DNA of 64,000 bases, from assembly GCA_963402885.1 (NCBI GenBank), contig OY727102.1:1302001-1366000 (forward strand). Direction: 5' to 3'. Numbering within the stretch: the first letter of the stretch is position 1; every line of letters begins with the position of its first letter. This document shows, piece after piece, positions 25,651-38,401 of this stretch. The notes below the pieces were generated by a model. The model was given only the letters and a program-made list of their open reading frames with translations, had not been told where the DNA came from and searched no databases. This stretch comes from Antedon bifida. Taxonomy: Eukaryota; Echinodermata; Crinoidea; Comatulida; Antedonidae. The position numbers were made by a program, and so were the translations under genes.

Positions 25651-28600
25651 TACACAATACTATACAAATGGTTATTTCATGTTCTGAAATCATGAATTAT
25701 AATAATCAGAATGTTAAAAGAAAAAGATTTTATCAGTCGATTTTGATGACAATGTCTGTCATTCCGATAGATGATGATAATAATAATAATCAAAATTTGT
25801 CTTTGTTAACGAAATATACAATTAAACATCAGAACATGTGGTTTAGATTGTTCATATGCTATGTGTCCTTTAATTAATATCGTGTATGATACCTTTTGGA
25901 AAATTGCTATTACTGGAATTAGCTGAAGCAACCGCGTAACGATGTGTTATTGTAATTTAGACGAGATGACATTTCTATGTCAAAACTTAAGAAATTGAAA
26001 TTGTGACAACTTCGTCGCTATTATCATTAGATGTAACTGAAATCATTGTGTTGACAGATGATTCAAAAGATTTATTCATCAATTTCAATTATTCTTATAT
26101 TTCAAACCAAATATGCAGCACATGTCTTCGCTTCATTGTGTATGTGTAGTGTGCCCTTCAAGTTTGGTTCCCACTAGATTACCTTACGCAGCAAAACGTA
26201 TAGTGCAAGTACAACGGACGTGTAATTCCTATAAAGTTAAACAAAGTACTCATTCTCCGTGTAATTATTGTGTTCAACTCAATACCAAAAACATTTTGAG
26301 ATTTGAAGACACGTTACGGATACTAAAGTCACTCTTTCCCACTCTATATGCTCGACTGTATCTGACTTTCTCCTATCGAGGAATAGTTTGTAATTATTAT
26401 GTGTTTCACATGTATTTCCTAGTATCATACCATGACTTAACCTAACCTTACATGATAAGGCACCACCTGTGATACAAATGAGATGCCACCTGTATTAGAG
26501 TATCTTAACGATACCCTTTTTATCCATTGAAACTTTAATTTGACAACATGACAGCCTTTGTTTTAAAAGCATTGGAACAAATACTTAGTTATCTTGCACA
26601 GAAGTTCCCTAAACTACGTCACTTGTAAAAGACTATCAATTTATAATATAATGAGGCGCTAAATATAATCGTATCAAACGCTCTAATACCTCGTCAAAGA
26701 ATAACAACAATGCGGTGAGAATAGACAGTATCACATGGTGTGAGAAAATATACGCTTGTTACCAAACAGAGTGTGATATTAGTTGTAAAACGATTGATTA
26801 AGATGTTAAAGGCTCAACATTTGACCAACTATCTAGCTCGAGGTAACAGATTACACAACGGCTGTAATTCTCTGTCGGATTTATCATTTCATAATACTAT
26901 TACGATAATAGTGCAACAACGCAGGTTTTCTTGCGTTTCTTCAGCCCTAGGCTAGGCCGTATACTCGACTTTCCTCGGATTTTAACGCTAGACTAGGCTG
27001 GGATGAAGCGTATAAACAAGCACAGATCATTTAGAAATAGCTAGAGCATTAAGGTGACCGAACCTCTTCCTATGTTGGTTATCAGGTATAATGCAAGCAC
27101 ATAATGCTCGTCTTCTGATCATATAAATCTATCCTCGTAAAATAAATTTATTATAATCTGCATTTGACTTAATGAATTGATTTGAATTAACAATTTCAAA
27201 TTAGTCAAATTTTCCCCACTTGTTCTATACTTTATAATTCTATTCTAATCATTCTGAAATCTATCTTTACTGTCTTAAACACCGTGAGAGTAAACGTTCT
27301 TAAAATTCCCACTTCATCGATTTCAATCGATAGAGAGAAGCCCTCTAACGATATCCATCGAATTTGATCATGTGCATACGGTACCAACTCATTGATTGGA
27401 TTAATGATCTGAAATAATACAAAAACTGTGAACGAAACGGTCAAAGACCTATATTAGTAGTTTAAAGTAGTCTTGCTCTTCAACAACTGCACTTTAACTT
27501 TGACAATACGTCACAGCGCGTAAAACTTAGAATACGCGAGCGATGACCTACGCTCAATTTGCAGCAGACAATCATGGCTGTGCTATTTTTCCTATGAACG
27601 TTTTTAATCAGACGAAGAGTTAGAAATACGTTTAACAGGAAACCAAATAATATAACGGCTTTGAGAACGCCGCTATAAAATACTTGAAAGGTATTGAAGC
27701 TTGGGGCGAAATCAGTTGGTTAAAACAATTCAGAAACGTACGGAGTGCTAGATAATTACGCGATACTCCCTCGCTCCATCAGCTCATGAATACATATTTT
27801 TAATTGTTTTCCTTCTAGCGGCAGAAATATTTCAAGAACAAGTCAATGCATTATTGTAATAAGAAAATTGAAATCAATAGATTTTTATTAAGTATTCTTT
27901 CCTTCCGGTTATAGGTTACATCGTAAGACTAGCATGCACTATCACAACTGGTTTATTTTGTACAAAAAGGTAAACAAATTCTACACATTCAACTTCTACA
28001 GGAAAAGTGTCAAACAAATTTAGAAACAATTGACGTCTAGGTCAGATCTCAAAATGTGACTACATTCTCTACTTATCTAAATAAAATAGGCATTAACAAA
28101 CAACATTAAACATAATGTCATTGTTTATATATGTAGTGATGCCATCTTTAAAATAGTGTTTGGGTATAAATAGACATGTCCATAGCGCAAGAAAATACAT
28201 TTTCTAAATGCGATGACAGACCATTAGTCAGATCTTGAATTTGGCTACTCTTCTCAATTTATCTAATTCACGTTGTTAAATGATGTTTTAACAACATAAA
28301 ATATAATAATAATAATAATTAAAAGATGTGGTCAGTTGACTGACAGTGGTGGAAAACTAAGGTAAAGTGAAAATAATAGAATAAGGAAAAAAATGATAAG
28401 AATAATTTTTTTTAAAATTCAGAAGCAAGATGTTTCCACTTTTCCATTATAAAGAGTATCCTATTTTTCTGACCCGACCTGTTTGGATTTGTAAATTACG
28501 TTTTCCTTACTTCGAGTTTGTGTAAAACTCCATTATTTATAATAAGAGATTTAGGAAAATGTCACGTGGTTGTTGTATCTAGGTCATAACGACACACATG

Positions 28601-30302
28601 TAATCGAATGTAAATGTGTTCTAATTCTGATTTGTGGGTTGTTTCATGATGCAGATGAAACGGGGCAATGTCTTTACTTTCAAGGGTACATGGGCCATTT
28701 CAACATTTTATTACCCTTCTTAATATGCCTATAACTTAATTCTGTCGCCAAAATAATTTTCATAAAAATGAAACGAATTCGAATTTACTGGGGTTCTTTT
28801 GTTGTTTTTTGTGGAACTACCATATTTACCCTTAATATGGATTTGTAACAAAACTAATGTATTCAAAATAGATGGTGATGTATGACAGCATGACAATGAT
28901 GGAAAAGAATACTTTTTTTGTCGTGACTCACATGAGCGAAAAACGTAATATGTAAATTATTCATTTGAATTTTAATGACTGTATTAGTAATACATATAAA
29001 GATATCTTGCATTTAATTGTTTTACTTTTTTATTTGTTAATCGTTTTTAAATCTAAAGGAAATTCTCTGTTTGTGGAAGATTGTGAACAATTAAGAATGG
29101 ATAACTTTACGTAAGCAGACGACATTTTAACATGTAAATTGAGTCAAACACTTTTTATTTAGGTATGAAATGCCAACTGGTGAAATGCGTCAAAATGTTC
29201 ATATTTGATTCGAATAATCTTATAGTCTATAAATACCCTGAATATGCAAATGGAAATAAAAGGTAAACTTAAACAACATTAAACAAAGATTCTTCACCTA
29301 ACATCATTGTTTCTAGATTTGAAATAATATAGATACATTGTGACATACTCCTTAAAACATTGGAAATGGATAAAATGGTAAACTCTTAAAATATAGTATC
29401 TTTAAAAGTGGATACAGAAATGGATGCCTAAAACACAAGAAAATGCCTTTTCCGGTTAAGAAAACTAAACAGACAAATCCAAGAACATTTCAGAGAATAA
29501 CTTGAATAAAAACGACAGAAAATCCCTGTAGGTACAATATAGTGTTTTTAAGATGGTAAATATTATACATATTTTTAATGGAGCACGTCTTGTTACATAT
29601 AATGTATCAGAGAAAAAATCTTCTTTCAGTTTCATGAAGTGATTTTTGGCAACTAAATATTTATTTGAAAAAATGTACGACTGTACAGAATACAAAGTAA
29701 TAGTTAAAGGAAATATGCTTGCTGATAACAACATTAGTATTCAATCATTTACGGATGGTACTTCTTCATATGATAACTTAAGCTATAGGCGACATATTCT
29801 TAAGTGAAACACAATTTGCATAAACAGTTAGAGAAATTGAAGAACGGACGTATTGCTTCGATAATTCTCTTACACACGGATATCGTCAAATGGGAAACTC
29901 TCATTTGCATAACGTTTCTGAATTTCTGATTGGGTCAATGTCATGCTAAGTTTTCCTTGAGGAGGAATAAAGGAAATGTTACTGTCTATGAGCGGCCATT
30001 AGATACATAACTTTAAAAATATTTGCGAGTGCATGTAGGTTAAACTCTATAAATCGATAGTATCAAAATATATTTGAATTTATAATTCTTAACATTATAC
30101 AAAATAGGAAATTATTTAGAATGACCTATGGGTTGAAAGATAGGAATTTATTAATTAATTCGTAATACTTTCACCAGCACTTATTGGTGGTAAGTGAGAT
30201 ATATCTATGTATTACCTATTAATTTAAGTACGCTACTACAAACCAGATGAACATTCTTACATGATATATTTACTAAAATACGACAGGTTGAATAACGAAA
30301 TT
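25651..30302. other. Gene-free AT-rich DNA
   Basis: No supported gene. Included are a solo MITE end near 26,158 and a CTAG-bearing patch at 26,945-27,015 (CCCTAGGCTAGGCCGTATAC). Open frames such as 26113-26445 and 29465-29734 have no recognisable family and no splice support. Confidence 0.5.
26158..26205. mobile_element. Degraded end of MITE family 2
   Basis: The sequence AAGTTTGGTTCCCACTAGAT followed by TACCTTACGCAG resembles the left terminus of the copies at 12,189 and 17,550. No matching right end was found, so it is a truncated relic. Confidence 0.5.
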
Positions 30303-30365
30303 ACGAGTTGCGGTAGCCAAGTGGTGCGGACATACGGAAAAATACTAGGAACGATACTCATGGAG
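30303..30365 (+). mobile_element. Possible tRNA-derived SINE head or tRNA pseudogene
   Basis: TAGCCAAGTGG fits a Pol III box A, and GGAACGATACTC about 35 bases downstream is an imperfect box B. The flanking bases do not pair as an acceptor stem, so this is not a functional tRNA. Support is from the two box motifs only. Confidence 0.3.
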
Positions 30366-31750
30366 AGGCGCGGAAAGGATCTGGCCACCCTCCATAAATA
30401 CTAAGCTTCTGGTAGCTCATTCTCTTCGTTACGGGACTCACCTTAACTTAATCGAAATTAATATTTTATATAATATTCAATTGAATCAACTGATCTAATA
30501 ATAATCTTCACGATTCTGGAAATCAAAATAGTGTTCTATGTATATTCTACTTTTATATCTTATTTGCTCTTTCAAAAGTGCAAAGAGTTATTCATTTATG
30601 TTCGTTATCGAATCTGTAGTTTTATTTCCTTTCAAGAATGAAATAAGAAGCAAAGTTAGACATTCAACGGTTAACAAATGTTAAATGAAAATCAAAACTT
30701 TTCGGTTGTCTTTTATAAAATCACTGATACATACATACAAAAAAATAAACATTAACTTACAGGCCAGCTGTTAGAGTCAATAGCCAGGAATGACATGATC
30801 TCAAGACCAGATTTAAACAATCTGTGAACGAAAATAAATTTGAAAAGTTTAAAAACATGAAATTATTCAAGTTTTTATTTTACTTATTTTGATCATATTT
30901 CACGCATTTTTATTTTTTTTTTCTGTTGTACTTTGTTAAATGGATGGAAAATAAATAATAAACAAAAACATTTGATTATTGTCGAGACGGATTGGATATC
31001 TTGTTTTAATAATTTGCTATAAGGAATTGAAGTTCCAAAGCGTTATACAATCTAAAATCAAATACGAAAGTAGGAAGAAATTACATTGAATGTAGTGTAT
31101 TATTAAACACGTACAACAATGTTTTCATAAGTAGTTTATTCTTAATTTCAAAAATCAAGTTTTATTAAAATATATTTATTTCGAATAATCAAACCAATCT
31201 ATACGCCTACATTTCATAAAAATAATTATGCAACAACGTATTCTAAACAAAAAGATATGTTTTTATGTATTCATAGTGTTATGGGAGTTACGTTGAACCC
31301 ACACAGTGCTGCTGCCAGGAGGCTAAGCCTTTGGCTACCGTTGATGGCAGAATTTCATTACATCTTGCTTGCTCTTGGCAAAGAGACAAAACATCAATAA
31401 TAAAAATAGAAAGAAAAATAATATTTTCCAAAAACGAATTATTGTATTATGCTTATTGTTATATTTAGTGCACTATCAATTGTGTGTAGAAATACATTAT
31501 GTTTAAATAAGTGTTTCGTATATGTTATTATATTTAAAATCAGTTAATTTATTTCATTTGAAATATGAGAACAAAACGCACTTAATTCAGCATTACAGTA
31601 GGCATGTAGTAATAATGCGTGCCTTCAAATCATAGGATCCAGTGCTTAGATGTATCAAACTTTCTTAGCTAAAAAATCATCTTATTAAGATGATCTTATT
31701 TTAAGTGAATCATTTTGTTAAGTCAAAATAACCTAAGCAAAAATTTTAAG
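30366..31750. other. Gene-free AT-rich DNA
   Basis: No gene or clear repeat was recognised. Confidence 0.5.
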
Positions 31751-31873
31751 AAGTTCTGTGATGTGCCCATATATGGTCATAATGGTGTCATATCACTACC
31801 ATATTTAAACATATTACTACCATATTTAGGCACATCACACATTTTTGACAAACTAGTTTGATAGTGTAGCTTT
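31751..31873. mobile_element. MITE family 1, copy 5, shortened ends
   Basis: AAGTTCTGTGATGTGCCC shows that the left terminus is joined directly to the interior, losing the usual CTACACTATC stretch. The right end is GTTTGATAGTGTAGCTTTA, lacking ACAGAG. Two internal CACTACCATATTT-type units are present. Confidence 0.8.
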
Positions 31874-33659
31874 AAGATAATATTTTTCAGTTTTTCACTA
31901 TCTTACCTTAAGCTAAAAACTTTTATACGAATCATTAATTCACAAATTAATTAATTGCTTTAAAAAAAATAAAACTTTTTTTCTGTACGTTGCCATGCTT
32001 GATGGTTTACAGTAAGAATATATGTTTTTCCTTTTTATCTAAAAAAACAAACCAATTTGCAGCAAATCTGCTGAATTACATAATATGGTAAGGAACAATA
32101 TACATTCAAAAGACAAGTAAAGTAATGGTGATCATTAAACAAAATTATCGCAATTACAACAAATATGTAAATGTAAACACATAGTATTTAAAAATATAGT
32201 CTTATTGTTAAGATACGGTATTTACATCTTTATCTGTTATGCACATGGCTTATTGTTTTCTTTGTTTAGTGTACATCATAATGGCTGCATGTTGACAGCA
32301 GAACAAAGCTAAAACTGGTGGATACAATCAATGTTTTAAGTTTGCCTAACCTCAAATGCAGTTTCTTACAATTTATTTCACTTTTTTTAAAGAAAAAAAA
32401 TCCCCGAATTGATTGATGTTGTGTTAAGTAATGTTCTTGAACGGGACAAAGACCTAACGGATTGATGTATGCCCCTTCACGCTTATTGTAATGATGATGT
32501 ATCGAAGTTCGTATACTGAGGGCCATGTGCTTTGTTGCTAAGATACATTTCTTACGCGCAAATTTAACTGTCAACGCGGATTACGTCATGATTAGTCACT
32601 TTTATTCAAAAATTCAAAATGCTCAAGTTTAACGGAATATTTCCTCAATTAAATATGTATTATTAATCTGTATCCGCCGGGATGATTATTAATCTGTTGT
32701 AAAGGCTTCTTTTAATGAGTATAACTTTAGGTGACGGTATGTAGATTAGAAGAATTTGCGGCAAAACTCAATTAGTATTTGAGTTTGTTTAGCCTATGGG
32801 TGTTCCTATTTGAATATTACTGCATAATCCGTTCTAACAAAAAAAAAATCTGTAAATAATTTCTCTTTATATCACGTTTATGTAAAACATATCTGTATAA
32901 TCGTAATAAATTGCTGGATGATGCATGTTTGTTAAACCGATGATGGTATGTCATGGACAAAGTACGAATTCCAATGCTGTTATATTAATGATGATTACAA
33001 AAATATTACAATATTAAGGGATTACTTATTTCGTTATAAACACACCTTTTTAAATGTTTTTATGTTTCATAATGTAATTATTATTGTATTCTATTTAAGG
33101 ATTACTTATTTAATTATACACAGACTTTGACATTTATATCATAATGTATATTGTGCTCTATTTTACAGTGTTATAGTAGGCCCCTACGTTTTTGTTGTTG
33201 GTGTACAAAAAAAAACAAATTTCTGTAATTTTTATATTAGACTATAAAAATGCAATGATGATGGCGCCTTCATTCAGTAATGTTTCTGATTATAATTGTT
33301 GTAATGTTTACTTCTTTTTATAATGTATTATTATAACATTTTGATATTAATTAATTGATGAAATCAATTATATTATGTTCACTGTTGGTCTTTCTATTGT
33401 TAAATCGCCCTACTGTATAGGTTCTTCCTATTTTTGCTTAAATAATTCAAAAACCGTTGTAAGAGAATCAGAAGTAAAATTGCTATCATTCATGTACGGA
33501 GTACCATAAGCATACTTCGTATATATTTCTTGCATTATTGTTATTATCTCAATTAAATTAGTAATTGTTTTGTTAATTAACATTGTGCATTATAAATACA
33601 TATCAATAGGTTATCAATAATAAAGAATGCCTTTGTAGCCAAAATCGCAGTTGACAATT
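31874..33659. other. Gene-free AT-rich DNA
   Basis: No supported gene. Minus-strand frame 32266-32574 has no family resemblance and ends in low-complexity runs. Confidence 0.5.
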
Positions 33660-33900
33660 AAAAATGTCAATTATCTGCCTGTGGTGTTGTTCGCACGAGG
33701 CAATTACAGGCTACCCTATAAATATGTACGCTAATTGCAAAATAATTAATTTAATAATTACTTCACGCCAATAAGAAATTAGCCGCGTTTCAGGTAAATT
33801 ATCTAACCACGTCTGTAGCCTGCTAACGAGGAAGGACGGACTCTGAGAGAGCTGACCGCACTCTCCGCCGGAGGTAGCCTACTGAGTTCGACACGGTACA
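33660..33900. promoter_or_regulatory. Candidate regulatory or promoter element
   Basis: This segment combines clustered homeodomain-type sites (GGCAATTAC, CTAATTGC, ATAATTAATTTAATAATTA), a TATA-like CCTATAAATATG at about 33,714, CGCCAATAAG, a donor-like TTTCAG|GTAAAT at 33,792-33,793, and then a GC-rich block (CACTCTCCGCCGGAGG) unlike its surroundings. It could be an enhancer or the start of an unrecognised transcript. No coding frame is evident. Confidence 0.25.
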
Positions 33901-36171
33901 CAAATAACTAATCACATTTAAACACTGACAACAATAAACCAAAACAGTAACTTTTATTGTAAAAATCAAGTCTTACCGGTCTGTTTTTTAAAGCTTTAGT
34001 TTTCCAGATGTTGGCGGTTTATTTACTCAGCTATAAACTGCTCCTTCGAATTACCAAACCAGACACTGTACAGGTGATGATGTTACAAAAGGTAGAAAAA
34101 TACTTTGTACAGATAATATAATATAAAAACACGTCTTGTTGCCTGTGCAATAATAATGTTTACGATGATTCTAAAGAAGAAATAGCAAATTATATGTAGT
34201 TTCACTGTATGTCGCTTTGTTTTCTGTATCAGACTTGAAATATTGTTCGCTGTTGTATTCGTTCATAGATTCAATATATCGTCTGTTATACCTTGTATAT
34301 TCATCAAACTACGCAACCTGTAAGCGACTGATGGTAACGAGATTGAGGTGTTTGATTCCAAAGTAATGGTAACAACTTCTCAAATAGATATTTAGTTATA
34401 TAACATAACAGACTTGAGTAGTTCAGGAATCAATGCCCAGGTATAGACGTCTTCCTAAGGGTGATGTGCTCAAATTCAACCAATCGAAACCACGTCTGCA
34501 ATACAGCAGTACGCTTCCATCATCATCACAACGACACTTCTTTTTTCTAAATATAATAGTATTCAATTGTTTTATATTAAATTAATATTCATTGAATTAA
34601 ATTAGGCCAAGTATTACCTATTGCCTATATTCGGTATGTTAGCAAATATGCATAACTTAACCAGGAGCAACATTTGGAAAAAAGAAAAACTGCTCTTATA
34701 TTATACAAAAATACATAGAAAGTTGTACAAATTATCAATCAGTTTTTCTATAATTAATAAAAAGCCAAAAATGTCTAACTTTTAATCCTGTTAACGACTA
34801 TAATCACACAATCATTCAATGATCTGGGATTTTAAATATCTCTTATGATAAAGATAATGCAGAGAAAACATTCCTTATACTTCTTTTTTTGTTGTTGAAA
34901 ATTTGAGCAAGCCAAAACCAATAATTGAAAAAATGGTTAATCTAGATCTAAAAATCGTAGAGTAAACAGTAAATATATAGAGTAATATGTTCGTTTATTG
35001 ACATACAAATAATATAATAATGCATAAACAGGAATGGTACTATAATATTCAAGTTTGTAATTGCATAAGTCGTGCTACCATGTTTTCATAACTTGTTAAG
35101 CTTGGCCCAGAATTAAAAGTCAATTTCTCCAGATCCGCCGTAAGCAGATGTGTGTTCTTTGTTTATTCCTTCCACAATAGGCTTAATCAATAAAGGATTA
35201 AAACAGGGCTACTTTTTTTCGAAAGCTTAATTTCGGATTTGTAAAAACAACAACATTCAAGCCAAACCGTCATCATCAACGTTAAAACGCACGAAGTTTT
35301 CTGCCCAGTCTCTCAGTCCAACGTTTCCGTTTGAAACGCGTCAACTATCCTCAAACTATAGGCTAACAAAACTAGTTAGAAATTGAATCTTTCCACATAA
35401 ACGTCTTTCTTATATTTTTTTCTGGAGTAATATTCAAAATTGACCTCGACCTGTGTTGCCAATTATCCCGGAGAAAGAAACGTGACCGTAACTAAAACCA
35501 GTTTAGGCCTAATGTTTCCAAGAAAGACTATTCTATCCTTCATTATAAAAAACACAGTGGAAATTTATAATTATTTTTAAATCGTAATGATTGATGTTAT
35601 GTTAGAAGATGTTAACTTACTTGTTTAAATAAACTTTAAATATATATACTCTGATCCATTTTTCATTAAGTTTTTATTTACTAAACAGAAACCATTAATA
35701 TGTTTGGTAAAATGTGCAAAAAATAATGTTATCCACACAGTTACCGACAATGCTGTGGCATTATTCAAAAATTCACCTTTACAACTATCACAAGTAGTCA
35801 TATTATACTGTAATGGTAATCAGATAGAAGAAAGGTTTAGACAAGAATAATCATTAAGCCTATGGTATATTATGAGGAGGAGGCCTATTTATCAACTGTT
35901 TGTATTTAATAAATTTATGAATGTAGAGGGCGATATACAGTTTTTTATTTAACTTTTAACTAAAAGCTTCTTTTGACCCGCAAGTTTATACAGTACAACG
36001 AAAATGTTTAATTCTTGATTTAGATTTAATTTAATCTAATTTCTAATCTAAGAAACAAGATTACTTAATTTATTTATTTCCATATACGGTACCTCCTAAT
36101 AATGTGCTATTAGTGTTGTTGTAGATTGAACTGTATTATTAGACACAAATGGCGCGCCATATCATAAAAAA
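33901..36171. other. Intergenic DNA upstream of MRPL15
   Basis: No exon or repeat element was recognised. The final 60 bases form the MRPL15 promoter-proximal region, with GGCGCGCC at about 36,151. Confidence 0.5.
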
Positions 36172-36180
36172 ATGGCGACT
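36147..36180 (+). promoter_or_regulatory. MRPL15 start region with ATGGCG (YY1-like) motifs
   Basis: The initiator ATG lies in AAAAAATGGCGACTTACGG, close to the YY1 consensus AAnATGGCG, which is known to overlap translation starts of many housekeeping genes. A second copy, CAAATGGCGCGCCAT, lies about 20 bases upstream and contains the palindrome GGCGCGCC. Similarity to the motif is seen; binding is inferred. Confidence 0.4.
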
Positions 36181-37829
36181 TACGGGAACGGCGTTATAAA
36201 ACGTGGGTTGGAAATCGTGCGAAATATGCCTAGAATCAGGATAGACAATGTCAAAGACAACCCTGGAGCACGTAAACAAGTACGTATTATTGGATTGTAA
36301 TGTTATCTAATTGTTTATAATTTAGAGGTAGTAGAAGGACGGTCCTCTTCTAGCAGAGGTAGGCCTAGCTAGGCCGGAGGAATGAAAGAAGAAGTTCCAA
36401 CAAAGGTAGCTGCCCGGCCGTGTGGCAGCCGACCTTTCCTACTTCTAGTAGAGTATGGTAAGGCTAGGCCTACTACTAGTACTAGAAGGCCCTCTAGCAT
36501 CTAATATATATTACTTGCCTATAGACTCTAGAATACAGCACTACCTCAATCTTGCTTGTCATTGTTAATTACATGTATTTTTCTAAAAAGGAAAAAAGAC
36601 GAGGACGAGGCCAAACAAGAGGGAAGCGTAGTGGGCGTGGTCACAAAGGACAGCGACAGCGTGGTATACCGCCAAGACTTGGTTACGAAGGAGGACAGTC
36701 GCCGTTTTACCTCAGTGTTCCTAAAGAGCCTTACTATGCTGGCCACCAGTATGTCTTATCTAAACTATAAAAACCTAATTCTTTGAAATTATTAATTATT
36801 ACAGTGCTGCCTTTTTCATGATACGGAAATAGCACATCAAATAGGAATTATAAATAAATGAAATCCCAAGTTTGAAAAATGAATTACTTTAAAGTTCTGT
36901 CTACACTATCAAACTAGTTTGACAAAAAAAGTGCGATATGCTTAATGATAGTAGTGATATGACATCATGTCCATATAAGGGCACATCACATTTTGTTGTT
37001 ACATAAAGTTTGATAGTGTACTAAACAGAGCTTTACACAATAAATGATGATTTATAACAAATATTTGCAAACTCAATTTCAGTTTAAGGAGGCAGTATTT
37101 ACCAGTATCATTACACATGTTGCAGTACTTGGTTGACATGGGTCGTCTCAACCCTGAGGAACCTGTTGATCTTACATCGTTAGTCAACGCTAGAGCTGTC
37201 TCAATTGATATCATTAAGAAGCATTATGGTGTCCAACTTGTTAGTGAGGTAAGTTCATTTAATTCCTTGGTTTTGAGTGATATATATATTGTCTAAACTA
37301 TCAAACATTTTTTTGTCACGTAAAAAAACAAAAAAAGAACATATTTGATATTCAATTCTTACTTTAGGGTAAAGATGAATTCCAAGCTCAACTAAATATT
37401 GAGGTTCAATGGGCAACAGAAGATGTGATTGCAGCAGTTGAACGCAATTCTGGCGTCATCACGTTAGGTTTCTACGATCTTCAGAGCGTGGAAGCGCTTG
37501 CACACCCGCTTATCTTCTTCCAACGCGGACTACCAATTATGCGCCGTTCATTACCACCTAAAGATCTCGTCAATTTTTACACAAACCCAGAAAACCGTGG
37601 ATATTTAGCGGATCCTGAAAAGGTTCGTAAAGCAAGGTTTGATTTGGCGCAGAAGTTTGGCTACGAGCTGCCAGATTTATCAAAAGACACTCGATATCAA
37701 ATGCTATCAATGCGTAAAGACCCTAGGCAGATATTTTATGGACTTCAACCAGGTTGGGTTGTGAATTTGAAAGATAAGACTGTATTGAAACCAACTGATG
37801 AAGGTTTATTGGAGTATTACAAATCCTGA
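36172..37829 (+). CDS. MRPL15: Mitochondrial large-subunit ribosomal protein uL15m, four exons
   Basis: Exons are 36172-36279, 36591-36748, 37083-37248 and 37368-37829, all with GT-AG borders and phases 0, 2, 0. The spliced protein has 297 residues (human has 296). Exon 1 gives a basic, mitochondrial-targeting-like N-terminus ([20 protein letters not shown]). Exon 2 carries the uL15 RNA-binding signature ([20 protein letters not shown]), then [10 protein letters not shown]. Exon 3 encodes the conserved [17 protein letters not shown] and YGVQLV. Exon 4 ends with [18 protein letters not shown] and [14 protein letters not shown], nearly matching the human tail. The protein is a structural part of the 39S mitoribosomal subunit. 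Intron 2 contains a MITE and intron 3 a remnant resembling its end. An AATAAA lies 58 bases past the stop codon. It is convergent with PITHD1. No break was seen. Confidence 0.97.
36892..37033. mobile_element. MITE family 1, copy 6, inside MRPL15 intron 2
   Basis: Ends are AAGTTCTGTCTACACTATC and GATAGTGTACTAAACAGAGCTT, with TA on both sides. It has one internal unit and the usual GGGCACATCACAT. It ends about 50 bases before the exon 3 acceptor and leaves splice sites intact. A further degraded end (GTCTAAACTATCAAACATTT at about 37,291) lies in intron 3. Confidence 0.88.
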
Positions 37830-37886
37830 GAAGGATGCAGTCTTGGTAAGCAGAAATATATAAATTCAAACTACAGTTCTCTGTTA

Positions 37887-37892
37887 AATAAA
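37887..37892 (+). terminator. MRPL15 polyadenylation signal
   Basis: The first canonical AATAAA after the stop codon (58 bases downstream). A second A-rich candidate (AAATAAAC) follows about 12 bases later. Confidence 0.6.
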
Positions 37893-37951
37893 ATTAAAAT
37901 AAACAGTTTATTTCAATTCATTGATTTTGTTATTATTATAGTATTTGTAAC

Positions 37952-37985
37952 ACCAGGAAAGAGTGAAATTATACTCTTCCCTGGT
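37952..37985. repeat. 13-bp hairpin between convergent gene ends
   Basis: ACCAGGAAAGAGT and ACTCTTCCCTGGT pair over 13 positions with one mismatch around the 8-base loop GAAATTAT. A related sequence lies at about 42,229-42,260 (GGAAAAGTGAAATTATACTC then TTCTCTG), so it may be a small dispersed element rather than an MRPL15 3'-end signal. Confidence 0.7.
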
Positions 37986-38219
37986 AACACAAGACAACAA
38001 ACATTGTAAAAATGATCTCATAAATATTCTAAGATTCTACAAGATGCATCAAGCCAATCTTTGAATAATCATAATTGCCATATTCGATTCAAAATCTTTG
38101 TGCTTTTTACTTTTTATATTCGAATGATAAATTATAAATTCTTTGTTCTTACAGAGAATACACTGTATTCATTCAAATGCCAACAAAATAAGCCAGACAT
38201 AGTATTTTTTATTTGAAAC

Positions 38220-38391
38220 AAAATGCAATCTTCACATCATCCATGTCCAACCCAAACATGCTATCAACATAGAATCTGTATTCATTCGATTAAGCCAAAT
38301 TCCAATAAAACATTTACAACTCCACCCTGTTGAAACAATGTTATGGGACCAAAATGCAACCTTCACATCATCCATGTCCAACCTAAACATT
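38220..38391. repeat. Direct repeat in the PITHD1 3' region
   Basis: About 40 bases containing CTTCACATCATCCATGTCCA occur at about 38,222-38,262 and again at about 38,351-38,391, followed each time by ACCxAAACAT. The period is about 130 bases. It lies directly beyond the PITHD1 stop codon, so it is probably in the 3' UTR. Confidence 0.8.
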
Positions 38392-38401
38392 TTGGCCCAT
38401 C

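Noticed and set aside
26113-26445. 110-residue plus-strand frame
   Set aside because: It crosses a decayed MITE end and has no recognisable motif; chance open frame.
32266-32574. 102-residue minus-strand frame
   Set aside because: Low-complexity poly-Phe/Lys runs, no conserved motif and no splice context.
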